The translations under genes and the position numbers were made by a program. A stretch of 13,328 nucleotides of DNA from NCBI GenBank assembly GCA_903834855.1, contig CAILKS010000060.1, forward strand, positions 1 to 13,328, read 5' to 3'. The notes under the pieces are model-generated. The model was given only the letters and a program-made list of their open reading frames with translations, had not been told where the DNA came from and made no database searches. Every line of letters starts with the position of its first letter. Position 1 is the stretch's first letter. Source of the stretch: an uncultured bacterium. GTDB lineage: Bacteria > Patescibacteriota > Minisyncoccia > Phycocordibacterales > UBA5272. Below are positions 1 through 6,354 of this stretch, piece after piece.

Positions 1-46
1 ATCCACAGACCTATACTTAGTATTATATTTTATATATACTAAATAC
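1..46 (+). promoter_or_regulatory. dnaN upstream region with -10-like TATACT
   Basis: Only 46 bases of leader are visible. TATACT at 35-40 ends 6 bases before the dnaN ATG and there is no Shine-Dalgarno sequence, an arrangement typical of leaderless mRNAs. No good -35 hexamer is seen 16-18 bases upstream. The window opens with ATCCACAGA, which would be the end of a DnaA box (TTATCCACA) if the two bases before the window are TT. That part cannot be confirmed here. Confidence 0.35.
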
Positions 47-1138
47 ATGAAATTCGAATGCAAAGGTGCAGCATTAGTTACAGCCGTTCAACAAGTAGCA
101 AAAGCCCGCAGTAAACAATCAAATCAAAATTATCTTCAAGATATTCATTTATCTTTAGAGAATCATCAATTAAGTTTAAGAGCAACAAACCTTGAACTTT
201 TTTGTGAGAAGAGTATTTCTGTAAAAGGAATACAAAATGGTAATTGTATATTACAGGGAGAAACTCTTGTTAAGATAATTCCATTTCTTCAAAAAAATGA
301 CACAGTCTTTTCTTGTGAATTAATTGATGGGGTTTTTTCTATTACAAGTGAAAAAGAAGTTATAGAAATAAAAATAACACCATATGAAGATTTTCCAACA
401 CTTCCTCCACAAGGTAAAAATATTGGTAAAATCTCTAAAGAATCACTAACTATTCTTTTAAAAGAGGTTTCTTTTTGTGCAGCAACAACAGAAATAAAAC
501 CAGAAATTGCTTCAGTGTATTTATATACAAAAGATCATAATATTATTTCTGTTGCTACAGACTCATATAGATTAGCGGAGAAAGTTTTAGAGGCACCAAC
601 AGCTGTATCTTTAAATGTTTTGATTCCACAGAAACACATTGCAGACATTTTATACATAATCGGAGAGGAAGAAGAGGAACTAGAATTATCTCTCTATGAA
701 AGCATTTTAACGATTACAACTTCCAAAATAACCCTTTGTATTCATACTGTTACTGGACAATTTCCAGATTATCGTCAACTTTTCCCAAAAAGCTTTACGA
801 CGGTTGCAACTCTTAATAAAGATGATTTACAAAAATCTTTAACTTTAACTACTTTTTTCACAGAACAATATTCTCAAGTTAAATGTGTTTTTACAGACAC
901 AAGCTTAACTTTACATAGTAAAAATGAATCCGTCGGACAAGTAACAAACAGTGTCTCTATTTTAAAAACAGGGGATGATATAGAAGTAAGTTACAACAAT
1001 AGGTATTTTTTAGACGTTCTTTCTCATATTGTTGGCAATACTTTAGTTTGTTCTTTTACTGTTCCACAGAAACCACTTTTTATTCAAAGTAAAGAAGATA
1101 TTACTTTTACATACTTACTCATGCCACTTAACCGCTAA
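47..1138 (+). CDS. dnaN: DNA polymerase III subunit beta (sliding clamp)
   Basis: The 363-aa product has the usual length of a bacterial beta clamp (about 360-380 aa). The clamp dimer encircles DNA, tethers the replicative polymerase, and recruits other partners through the cleft between its second and third domains. Visible family marks are the LSLRATNLE segment near residue 45, PYEDFPTLPPQ near residue 112 that closes domain 1 (usual form EEFPxLP), and the C-terminal TYLLMPLNR, matching the conserved (L/V)MPM-type end that shapes the partner-binding pocket. Three domains of about 120 residues each fit the length. The ATG at 47 is preceded by an AT-rich stretch without SD. The next gene starts 2 bases after the stop, so the two are probably co-translated. 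Base composition is low in G+C (17 of 60 in 601-660). The call is firm. Confidence 0.96.
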   Translation: MKFECKGAALVTAVQQVAKARSKQSNQNYLQDIHLSLENHQLSLRATNLELFCEKSISVKGIQNGNCILQGETLVKIIPFLQKNDTVFSCELIDGVFSITSEKEVIEIKITPYEDFPTLPPQGKNIGKISKESLTILLKEVSFCAATTEIKPEIASVYLYTKDHNIISVATDSYRLAEKVLEAPTAVSLNVLIPQKHIADILYIIGEEEEELELSLYESILTITTSKITLCIHTVTGQFPDYRQLFPKSFTTVATLNKDDLQKSLTLTTFFTEQYSQVKCVFTDTSLTLHSKNESVGQVTNSVSILKTGDDIEVSYNNRYFLDVLSHIVGNTLVCSFTVPQKPLFIQSKEDITFTYLLMPLNR

Positions 1139-1140
1139 TT

Positions 1141-1374
1141 ATGGATAATTCACTTTTTTCTAAATACCAAAAAGTAATTAAAGCAGATGGCGATAAGAAA
1201 GAAATAATTATTGAGTTAATAGAAAAAACTTCAGGAATTATATTAACTAAAGAAGAAATAAGTTTAAAGAAGAAAGAAATATCTCTTTTTATTTCTTCCG
1301 CTAAAAAATCTAAACTTCACCAATCAGAAATAAAAAAGATTTTAAATGAAGCCGGGTATCTTTTAAATTATTGA
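1141..1374 (+). CDS. Small basic protein coupled to dnaN, unrecognised
   Basis: The 77-aa product is Lys/Ile rich and I do not recognise it with certainty. Its layout is two helix-like stretches around a strand-like core: a first helix through about residue 33, the strand-like EISLFISSAKKSK at about 46-58, then a final helix ending in EAGYLLNY. The pattern (helix, 'SGI.L..EEI.LKKKEISLFI', helix) recalls small CPR proteins resembling the KH-like DUF721/DciA fold, which in other bacteria helps load the replicative helicase. Position next to dnaN would suit that, but it is a weak inference. The start lies 2 bases after the dnaN stop, with no SD of its own, suggesting translational coupling. The gene ends with TGA and overlaps the end of the facing PBP gene by 7 bases. 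Confidence 0.75.
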   Translation: MDNSLFSKYQKVIKADGDKKEIIIELIEKTSGIILTKEEISLKKKEISLFISSAKKSKLHQSEIKKILNEAGYLLNY

Positions 1375-3542
1375 GTACTTGTCGTTGTCGCTGTAGAAGT
1401 AGAGCTAGTATCTGTACTGGTATTATAACCACCACAAAGGGTTGGGTGTTTAGCTAGCCAATTTTGTAATCCAGTTTCCCATAAATAGTATTGAGAGTCC
1501 TGTTCTGGGTTAGAAGGAAGAGGGCCATCAGGATTATCTTTTATAACATGGCGAAGTATCTCGTGTATCCCGTCTGTAGAACAGTACTGTCCGCGAAGAA
1601 TTGGCTTCTGGGAGGTGTTTGGCACAGGATCAGGGAAATACTCTATCGAACTAGTTGCAATAGCTGCAGCGAGCGCTTTGTGCCACATTGGAGCAAGAAC
1701 ATAACCAGCAACCTTCTTGTCGATAGGACTATTATCATTATTACCTTCCCACATACCAAGAACCAGAGATGGTGTATAACCAATAACCCAAGTATCTCGA
1801 TAATCATTTGTTGTTCCTGTTTTTGAAGCAACTGGCCTATCTCCAAAGAAAAGAGGAGTATTTGCTCCGTATGCTGGTATTTTTGCTTCATTATCAGACA
1901 AAACACTGGAAACTAAAGAGGTGACAGTTTCAGGTAATACTTCTGTTTGAACTGGGCTAAATTTTTCCAACAGATCACCGCCAACGTCTCTTACTTCTAT
2001 AATGCCTTGAGGTTTACTATAAATTCCATTATTAGCAAAAACCCCATAAGCATTAGTTAGTTCTAGTAAAGTTACTTCACCACCACCTAAAACCAAAGAC
2101 ATACCGTAACGAGAAGGATCAGTAATTGTAGAAAGACCCATATCTTGGGCAAGCTTCACAGCATTATTAAGACCAGTTAAATAAAGAAGCTTAACAGCGG
2201 GGACATTTAAAGATTGAGCTAAGGCATCTCTTAAAGAAATTGGCCCACGGAAAAGACCATCATAATTTTTTGGCATATAACAGTCAGAACTTTTTGTTCC
2301 AGGATTTGGATTACCATAAGCGTCACAATTAGCATTAAATTGAGTCTGTACATCAAACAAAACAGTTTCCGGTGTGTATCCAGCTCTAAAAGCTGCAGCA
2401 TAAACTATTGGCTTAAAAGAAGATCCAGGCTGTCTCGAGGCAGTGGCTATATTATATTGACCATCTATTTCTTTATCAAAAAAATCTCTGGACCCAACCA
2501 TTGATAAGATCTGTCCAGTGCGGGGATCTATAGCAACAAGTCCAGAATTTGAGGCATTATATTTTTTAGCATTTATAAGAGAACCCTCTTTTACAATTTC
2601 CTCCATTTGTTTTTGTAAAGGATAATCAAGAGTTGTTATAACTCTAAGCCCACCATTTTGAACCATATCTATACCATATTTTTCTTCTAAATAAGACCGA
2701 ACATACATAACAAAATGCAGAGCTTTTCCGCTATTTGAAGCGTCAGTATCAAAACTGACAACTTCATTTTGAGCACTAACTTTTTCAACCTCAGTTATAT
2801 AACCAAGATCCTGCATTCTTTGTAAAACTAAATTTTTTCTTTTATCCAACTCATTTTTATGTTTACCATAAGGTGAATAATAAGTAGGAGCCTGGGGAAG
2901 AGCCGCCAAATAAGCAGCTTCCGCTAGGGTTACATCCTTTGCATGTTTATTAAAATAAGTAGCCGAGGCCTCTTCTACCCCGTATAAAGTTCCACCATAA
3001 GGGCTTTCATTTAAATACATTTGTAATATTGTATCTTTCGGTACTTGGGCATCTAATTTAAGAGAAAGAACTATTTCTTTTAATTTTCTCGTTATGGTTT
3101 TATCTCTTGTTAATAAAGAATTTTTAATAACCTGTTGATCAATCGTTGAACCTCCTTGTGAAAATCCTCCACTTTTTACATTAGCAATCATTGCTCGGAC
3201 AAAAGAAGTTGGACGAAAACCATGATGTTCATAAAAATGGGAATCTTCTATTGAAATGGTTGCTTTCCTAATATATGGGCTCATTTCTTCGAAAGGAATT
3301 TCTGTACGACGAATATTGTCATGTAGATTGTATAGAACAATTTTCCCAGTTCTGTCGTATATTTTTGTTGAATTAGAAATGTCTCTATTTTCAAAATTAT
3401 TAAAATCTGGCAGGTTTAAAGTGGCGATCCAGCCAGTTAAAAGGGCGAGTCCTATAATCCCAATAGAGATAATTATAAAAAAACCATCGCGAAGGAACTT
3501 TTTAAGAAAACTTTTCTTACGTTTAGTATGGGTTTCGTTCAT
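1368..3542 (-). CDS. Class A penicillin-binding protein (PBP1A-like)
   Basis: This 724-aa bifunctional cell-wall enzyme polymerises lipid II into glycan strands and cross-links the stem peptides outside the membrane. Order of parts: basic cytoplasmic tail 1-20; membrane anchor about 21-44; glycosyltransferase family 51 domain about 60-250; transpeptidase domain about 330-630; Cys-containing tail and a Ser/Thr-rich end (last 17 residues). GT51 motifs: EDSHFYEHHG with catalytic Glu99, GGSTIDQQVIKN at 130-141 (usual GGSTITQQ), RKLKE 152-156, and MYLNESPYGG 175-184. Transpeptidase motifs: SSFK 374-377 (Ser374 nucleophile), SLN 444-446, KTGT 574-577. All catalytic residues are present, so it should be active. 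The ATG at 3540-3542 has no clear SD. The gene is divergent from tyrS and overlaps the dnaN-side gene tail to tail, leaving no room for a terminator. The low-complexity Ser/Thr end is probably a flexible wall-facing tail. Confidence 0.95.
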   Translation of the reverse strand: MNETHTKRKKSFLKKFLRDGFFIIISIGIIGLALLTGWIATLNLPDFNNFENRDISNSTKIYDRTGKIVLYNLHDNIRRTEIPFEEMSPYIRKATISIEDSHFYEHHGFRPTSFVRAMIANVKSGGFSQGGSTIDQQVIKNSLLTRDKTITRKLKEIVLSLKLDAQVPKDTILQMYLNESPYGGTLYGVEEASATYFNKHAKDVTLAEAAYLAALPQAPTYYSPYGKHKNELDKRKNLVLQRMQDLGYITEVEKVSAQNEVVSFDTDASNSGKALHFVMYVRSYLEEKYGIDMVQNGGLRVITTLDYPLQKQMEEIVKEGSLINAKKYNASNSGLVAIDPRTGQILSMVGSRDFFDKEIDGQYNIATASRQPGSSFKPIVYAAAFRAGYTPETVLFDVQTQFNANCDAYGNPNPGTKSSDCYMPKNYDGLFRGPISLRDALAQSLNVPAVKLLYLTGLNNAVKLAQDMGLSTITDPSRYGMSLVLGGGEVTLLELTNAYGVFANNGIYSKPQGIIEVRDVGGDLLEKFSPVQTEVLPETVTSLVSSVLSDNEAKIPAYGANTPLFFGDRPVASKTGTTNDYRDTWVIGYTPSLVLGMWEGNNDNSPIDKKVAGYVLAPMWHKALAAAIATSSIEYFPDPVPNTSQKPILRGQYCSTDGIHEILRHVIKDNPDGPLPSNPEQDSQYYLWETGLQNWLAKHPTLCGGYNTSTDTSSTSTATTTSTQ

Positions 3543-3557
3543 GTGCCTAATAATAAC

Positions 3558-3590
3558 ATGACCTTATCACAAGACCATCTCTATGATAAG
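3558..3590 (+). promoter_or_regulatory. Putative tyrS promoter with inverted repeat, between divergent genes
   Basis: A -10-like TATGAT at 3582-3587 lies 18 bases after a -35-like ATGACC at 3558-3563 (4 of 6 to TTGACA). A start site near 3594 would make the tyrS leader very short and argues for the ATG at 3600 over the upstream in-frame ATG at 3528. A perfect 7-bp inverted repeat, CTTATCA (3563-3569) and TGATAAG (3584-3590), spans the promoter core and could be an operator. The matching minus-strand promoter of the PBP gene is not clear. Confidence 0.4.
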
Positions 3591-3599
3591 ATGTTATTT

Positions 3600-4796
3600 A
3601 TGGATAAAGTAATTATTGATGAAGCAAAAATTGATGAAATATTAACTAGGGGGGTTGAGGATGTGATCGTTAAAGAAGAGCTTAAAAAAGAACTTATGTC
3701 TGGGAGGCAGCTTCGTATTAAATTAGGAGTTGACCCAACAGGAGGAAAGATACATATTGGGAGAGCTGTTCCACTTAGAAAACTTCGCGAATTTCAGCGG
3801 CTTGGACATCAGGTTGTTTTTATTGTTGGTAATTTTACCGCCCAAATAGGCGACGCGTCAGATAAAACAGAAAAGCGTCCAATACGAACTCGTGCTGAAA
3901 TAGACGAAAATTTAAAAGATTATAAAAGTCAGATTTCTAAAATTCTTGATTTATCAAAAACAGAATTTGTTTACAATGATGACTGGCTATCAAAACTTAC
4001 ATTTGGAGAAATTGCAGTACTCTCTGAATGTTTTACTGTGCAACAAATGTTAGCGCGCAGAAATTTTAAAGATAGATATGAAGCTGGAAAAGAAATTTCT
4101 CTTCGAGAATTTTTGTATCCAATTATGCAAGGATATGATTCTGTTGCAGTTAAAGCTGATGTAGAGATAGGGGGGAATGATCAACTTTTCAATTTGATGG
4201 CTGGAAGAGTTATTCAAGAGCATTACGGCATGCCAAAGCAAAGCATACTCACTTTTGAAATGCTTGAAGGAACAGATGGAAGAAAAATGTCTACTTCCTG
4301 GGGAAATATAATTACTATTGTTGACGAGCCATTTGATATGTTTGGGAAATTAATGTCAGTAAGAGATGAATTAATTGTTAAATATTTCAAACTTTGCACA
4401 GATATTTCTTTGGAAGAAATTGCTTCGATTGAGAAAGAATTAAAAGATGGAGCAAATCCACGTGATATAAAAATGAGATTAGCTACAGAAATTGTAACCA
4501 TGTACAGCACAGAAAAAGATGCTAGCCTTGCTAAGTCTTCGTGGATTGAAACTTTTTCAAAAGGAGGTGTTCCAGAAAAAATTCCAGAAATAAAAACAAC
4601 ATCTGATAAAGAAATGGTTGATGTTTTAATTGAAAATGAAATTGTTTCTTCTAAAACAGACTGGAGAAGATTGGTTAATGACGGAGCTGTTGCTGACACA
4701 GAAGGGGTAGTAATTATAGATGTAAAAGAAAAAGCTAGAAATGTAACTTTAAAAATCGGTAAAAAAAGATTCGTTAGAATAATAGTAGAGAGTTAA
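3600..4796 (+). CDS. tyrS: Tyrosyl-tRNA synthetase
   Basis: This 398-aa class Ic aminoacyl-tRNA synthetase activates tyrosine with ATP and loads tRNA-Tyr in the cytoplasm. The Rossmann catalytic domain carries the first signature as HIGR (residues 52-55) after GVDPTGGK; the usual form is HIGH or HLGH, so the last His is Arg here. It continues with FTAQIGDASDK, QGYDSVAVKADVEIGGNDQ (tyrosine-binding region, usual GGTDQ), and the second signature KMSTS at 229-233 followed by WGN. An S4-like RNA-binding domain fills about 338-398 (DVLIENEIVSSKTDWRRLV). Length suits the TyrZ-like subgroup. I chose the ATG at 3600: the sequence upstream of it in frame (from 3528) covers the promoter region and looks non-coding, and MDKVIIDEAKIDEIL is a normal N-terminus. 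ATG 3591 is an alternative. A strong hairpin follows at 4849. Confidence 0.95.
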   Translation: MDKVIIDEAKIDEILTRGVEDVIVKEELKKELMSGRQLRIKLGVDPTGGKIHIGRAVPLRKLREFQRLGHQVVFIVGNFTAQIGDASDKTEKRPIRTRAEIDENLKDYKSQISKILDLSKTEFVYNDDWLSKLTFGEIAVLSECFTVQQMLARRNFKDRYEAGKEISLREFLYPIMQGYDSVAVKADVEIGGNDQLFNLMAGRVIQEHYGMPKQSILTFEMLEGTDGRKMSTSWGNIITIVDEPFDMFGKLMSVRDELIVKYFKLCTDISLEEIASIEKELKDGANPRDIKMRLATEIVTMYSTEKDASLAKSSWIETFSKGGVPEKIPEIKTTSDKEMVDVLIENEIVSSKTDWRRLVNDGAVADTEGVVIIDVKEKARNVTLKIGKKRFVRIIVES

Positions 4797-4848
4797 GAGT
4801 TTTCAAATACAGAAATAAAGAAGAGAGGGAAGAGTTTAGAGTAAGCAC

Positions 4849-4883
4849 AAATGCGGGTGGTCACAAAGTGGCCACCCGCATTT
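4849..4883. terminator. Two-way hairpin terminator between tyrS and the acidic small gene
   Basis: A 16-bp stem (4849-4864 with 4868-4883, one G-U type pair) closes a 3-base AAA loop. It starts AAATGCGGG and ends CCCGCATTT, so T runs and A runs sit at the stem ends on both strands, followed by pyrimidine-rich flanks. It lies between convergent genes (tyrS ends 4796, the 58-aa gene ends 4922), where a shared terminator is expected. Confidence 0.8.
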
Positions 4884-4921
4884 CACTCTTTCCTCTTTCC
4901 TTTATTTTCTCTTAACTATCT

Positions 4922-5098
4922 TTACCAGTATCCCTCATCATTAGCAGCAAAGGCTATATCTATTTCATCTGCTTCCTCATCATCCTCCTTAAAAGTAACT
5001 ATTTCTTCCTCAACAGAAACATCCTCCTCAAACACCGCCTCTAAGGCGTCTGGATTTATTTCACCAACTGGTTTTGTTTCTTCTTCTTCAATAAGCAT
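4922..5098 (-). CDS. Small acidic protein, 58 aa, unrecognised
   Basis: An open frame runs from ATG at 5096-5098 to TAA at 4922-4924 and encodes 58 residues. The protein begins MLIEEEETKPVGEINPDALE and ends FAANDEGYW. Nearly half of the residues are Glu or Asp, with only two Lys and no Cys, so it is strongly acidic and probably soluble or disordered. I know no family for it. Support for a real gene: it fills the space between two hairpin terminators (4849-4883 and 5206-5240), and a -10-like TATAAA (5104-5109, minus strand) sits 5 bases before the ATG with no SD, the same layout as dnaN and pilB here. Acidic low-complexity frames can arise by chance, so confidence is moderate. Confidence 0.6.
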   Translation of the reverse strand: MLIEEEETKPVGEINPDALEAVFEEDVSVEEEIVTFKEDDEEADEIDIAFAANDEGYW

Positions 5099-5172
5099 AC
5101 AAGTTTATAATCGTTTAATGTATGAAAAGATACCACGGGATTATTTCTAATGCAAGCCTGTGGATAGTAATT

Positions 5173-5195
5173 AGTAAACAGTAGTCAGTAAACAG
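5173..5195. repeat. Short direct repeat AGTAAACAG
   Basis: AGTAAACAG occurs at 5173-5181 and again at 5187-5195 within a GTA/CAGTAA-rich stretch. A similar stretch (GCAGTAA twice) lies at 9365-9378. Both are between genes. They look like decayed simple repeats with no coding role. Confidence 0.5.
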
Positions 5196-5205
5196 GAAAA
5201 ATTTC

Positions 5206-5240
5206 AATGAAAAACAAAGGCAACGCCTTTGTTTTTCATT
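5206..5240 (-). terminator. ruvC terminator, perfect 16-bp hairpin
   Basis: The arms 5206-5221 and 5225-5240 are perfect reverse complements around a 3-base loop. Read on the minus strand the second arm is GCCTTTGTTTTTCATT, so the T-rich part is inside the stem, followed by GAAATTTTTCC. It sits 31 bases past the ruvC stop. No plus-strand gene leads into it, so it most likely serves ruvC. Confidence 0.8.
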
Positions 5241-5270
5241 ACCTAGTTGCTCATTGCTATTTGATTTCTG

Positions 5271-5768
5271 CTAGACAAATGCTCGCATTTTTCTATGTGC
5301 ACTGTGTGTTAAAGCAATAGCAATTGCATCCATTTCATCGTCTAAAATACCTTTCTTTATTTGATCTTTAAGTATTTTTGAGGTCATATGCGCAATATCA
5401 TCCTTTGTCGCCCTTCCATGTCCCGCAATTGCTAATTTAATTTGAGGAGGGGAATATTCATAAATAGCCAAGTCATTTATATGTGATAGATAAATACAAA
5501 CACCACGAACCTCCGCAACAGTAATAATCGTTTTTTGATTAGTTGTAAAAAAAAGGGTTTCAATAGCCAACTCATCGGGTTTATATTTTTTTAGTATTTT
5601 ACTTAACTGGTCACCAATTTCAGCAAGACGAATTTCGAAAGTTTCTTTCTTTGAGGTAGTTATACATTCTGAGTGTATAAGAGTTTCTTTTCCAACCTCT
5701 TTATCTAAAATACAAATACCTAATCTATCAAACCCTGGATCTATTCCCAAAATTCTAATTTTATTCAT
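5271..5768 (-). CDS. ruvC: Holliday junction endonuclease RuvC
   Basis: The 165-aa product has the normal RuvC length. As a homodimer it cuts four-way DNA junctions symmetrically, working with the RuvAB branch-migration motor. The four catalytic acidic residues of the RNase H-like fold are in place: Asp10 in GIDPG, Glu70 in LAIETLFF, and Asp144 and Asp147 in DDEMDAIAIA (usual DAADALAIA). The stretch EYSPPQIKLAIAGHGRATKDDI at about 104-125 matches the family's KxxxxGxGxAxKxQV-type region. ATG is at 5766-5768 without an SD. The gene lies between the terminator of the upstream 125-aa gene and its own perfect hairpin, so it probably has its own promoter in the short gap, though I cannot define one. 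ruvA is not in the window. Confidence 0.95.
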   Translation of the reverse strand: MNKIRILGIDPGFDRLGICILDKEVGKETLIHSECITTSKKETFEIRLAEIGDQLSKILKKYKPDELAIETLFFTTNQKTIITVAEVRGVCIYLSHINDLAIYEYSPPQIKLAIAGHGRATKDDIAHMTSKILKDQIKKGILDDEMDAIAIALTHSAHRKMRAFV

Positions 5769-5784
5769 TAAATAACTTTAACAT

Positions 5785-5811
5785 AAAAAAACAGCCCCCG
5801 CAGGAGCCGCT
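5785..5811 (-). terminator. Terminator of the 125-aa gene
   Basis: On the minus strand a GC-rich hairpin (AGCGGCTCC, loop TGC, then GGGG and CTGTT with one bulged G) is followed by seven T. This is a typical intrinsic terminator, about 20 bases past the stop of the 125-aa gene and before ruvC. Confidence 0.75.
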
Positions 5812-5832
5812 CTTTATCATTTGCCAGAAAAA

Positions 5833-6210
5833 TTAAAAGCTAAAGACGTCCCCTCCAGGGGACTCAACCACATGGAGAGGAAAGTTATTTCCTTTTCTGA
5901 TCGGATTTTTGTCTAAATCCTTTAACCATTTTCTGTGAGCAAAAAACATGCTTTTAAAGACAGCCCACCTTAGTTGGTTGCTAACAAAAGCCAAGATAAT
6001 GTTTCGCGAATCTTCCCCCATAAGAAGGAGGGCATTTTCACCACCAAAGACACCTTGTATGTAGTTTGCATAGAGAGTCTTTTGAATTTGACGTTTTTCG
6101 CGAAGCATACGCTGTTTGAGCATGGCCAATAAACGATGCTTGCAAGATGTTTTTGAAGGTGGCGCATCGGTTTCTTCCCGGAACCTTTCTACTGCTCTTA
6201 TTAAACGCAT
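5833..6210 (-). CDS. Basic 125-aa protein, unrecognised
   Basis: I recognise no family. The protein is rich in Arg and Lys, starts MRLIRAVERFREE, has a long amphipathic basic stretch at about 22-50 (KHRLLAMLKQRMLREKRQIQ), and a more hydrophobic middle at about 60-90 (GENALLLMGEDSRNIILAFV, then QLRWAVFKSMFF). There is no signal peptide or clear membrane span, so it is probably cytoplasmic and could bind nucleic acid. It is almost surely a real gene: a perfect SD AGGAGG lies 5 bases before the ATG, a plausible promoter lies upstream and a terminator downstream. It separates ruvC from ruvB. G+C is higher than in its neighbours (29 of 60 in 6121-6180 against 21 of 60 in 6661-6720 of ruvB), which hints at transfer or a different expression class. 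Confidence 0.75.
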   Translation of the reverse strand: MRLIRAVERFREETDAPPSKTSCKHRLLAMLKQRMLREKRQIQKTLYANYIQGVFGGENALLLMGEDSRNIILAFVSNQLRWAVFKSMFFAHRKWLKDLDKNPIRKGNNFPLHVVESPGGDVFSF

Positions 6211-6215
6211 ATCAA

Positions 6216-6221
6216 CCTCCT
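6216..6221 (-). promoter_or_regulatory. Canonical ribosome binding site AGGAGG
   Basis: AGGAGG on the minus strand lies 5 bases before the ATG at 6208-6210. This fixes the start of the 125-aa gene and stands out because the core genes here (dnaN, ruvC, ruvB, pilB, tyrS) lack an SD. Confidence 0.85.
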
Positions 6222-6246
6222 ATTTAGTATTGAACTTACAAATTTA

Positions 6247-6275
6247 ATAGTAACGAAGAGTAAATACCAAGTCAA
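6247..6275 (-). promoter_or_regulatory. Putative promoter of the 125-aa gene
   Basis: On the minus strand TTGACT (6270-6275) is followed after 17 bases by TACTAT (6247-6252), 4 of 6 to TATAAT. The predicted start near 6240 gives a leader of about 30 bases holding the AGGAGG. Confidence 0.5.
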
Positions 6276-6302
6276 TTATTTGTGTTACTTCCTGGCCCTT
6301 AG

Positions 6303-6341
6303 CTAATTTATTAGGTTAATTAGAAATTAGGCCTTAGACCT
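6303..6341. repeat. Intergenic repeat copy downstream of ruvB
   Basis: CTAATTT (6303-6309) pairs with AAATTAG (6324-6330) around a 14-base loop. Read on the minus strand the region runs GGTCTAAGG, CCTAATTTCTAATT, AACCTAATAA. The same blocks recur at 7568-7593 (plus strand) and, reordered, at 7607-7640. It lies just after the ruvB stop and may act as a weak terminator, but there is no clean T run. Confidence 0.6.
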
Positions 6342-6354
6342 TTGTATTCTAAAT

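Noticed and set aside
1491..1826. Plus-strand open frame inside the PBP gene
   Set aside because: It lies opposite intact transpeptidase motifs, its product shows no family features, and it has no SD or promoter.
3528..3599. 24-codon N-terminal extension of TyrRS
   Set aside because: It covers the divergent promoter region and overlaps the PBP start; ATG 3600 gives a normal protein start.
4223..4699. Minus-strand frame of 158 codons opposite tyrS
   Set aside because: It is a mirror of a well-conserved synthetase; composition is typical of antisense reading, with no start signals.
4851..5150. Plus-strand frame over the tyrS terminator and the acidic gene
   Set aside because: It begins inside the terminator stem and its Ser-rich product is the antisense of the Glu-rich 58-aa frame.
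5159..5167. DnaA-box-like TGTGGATAG
   Set aside because: One mismatch to the consensus and isolated; expected by chance at this AT content.
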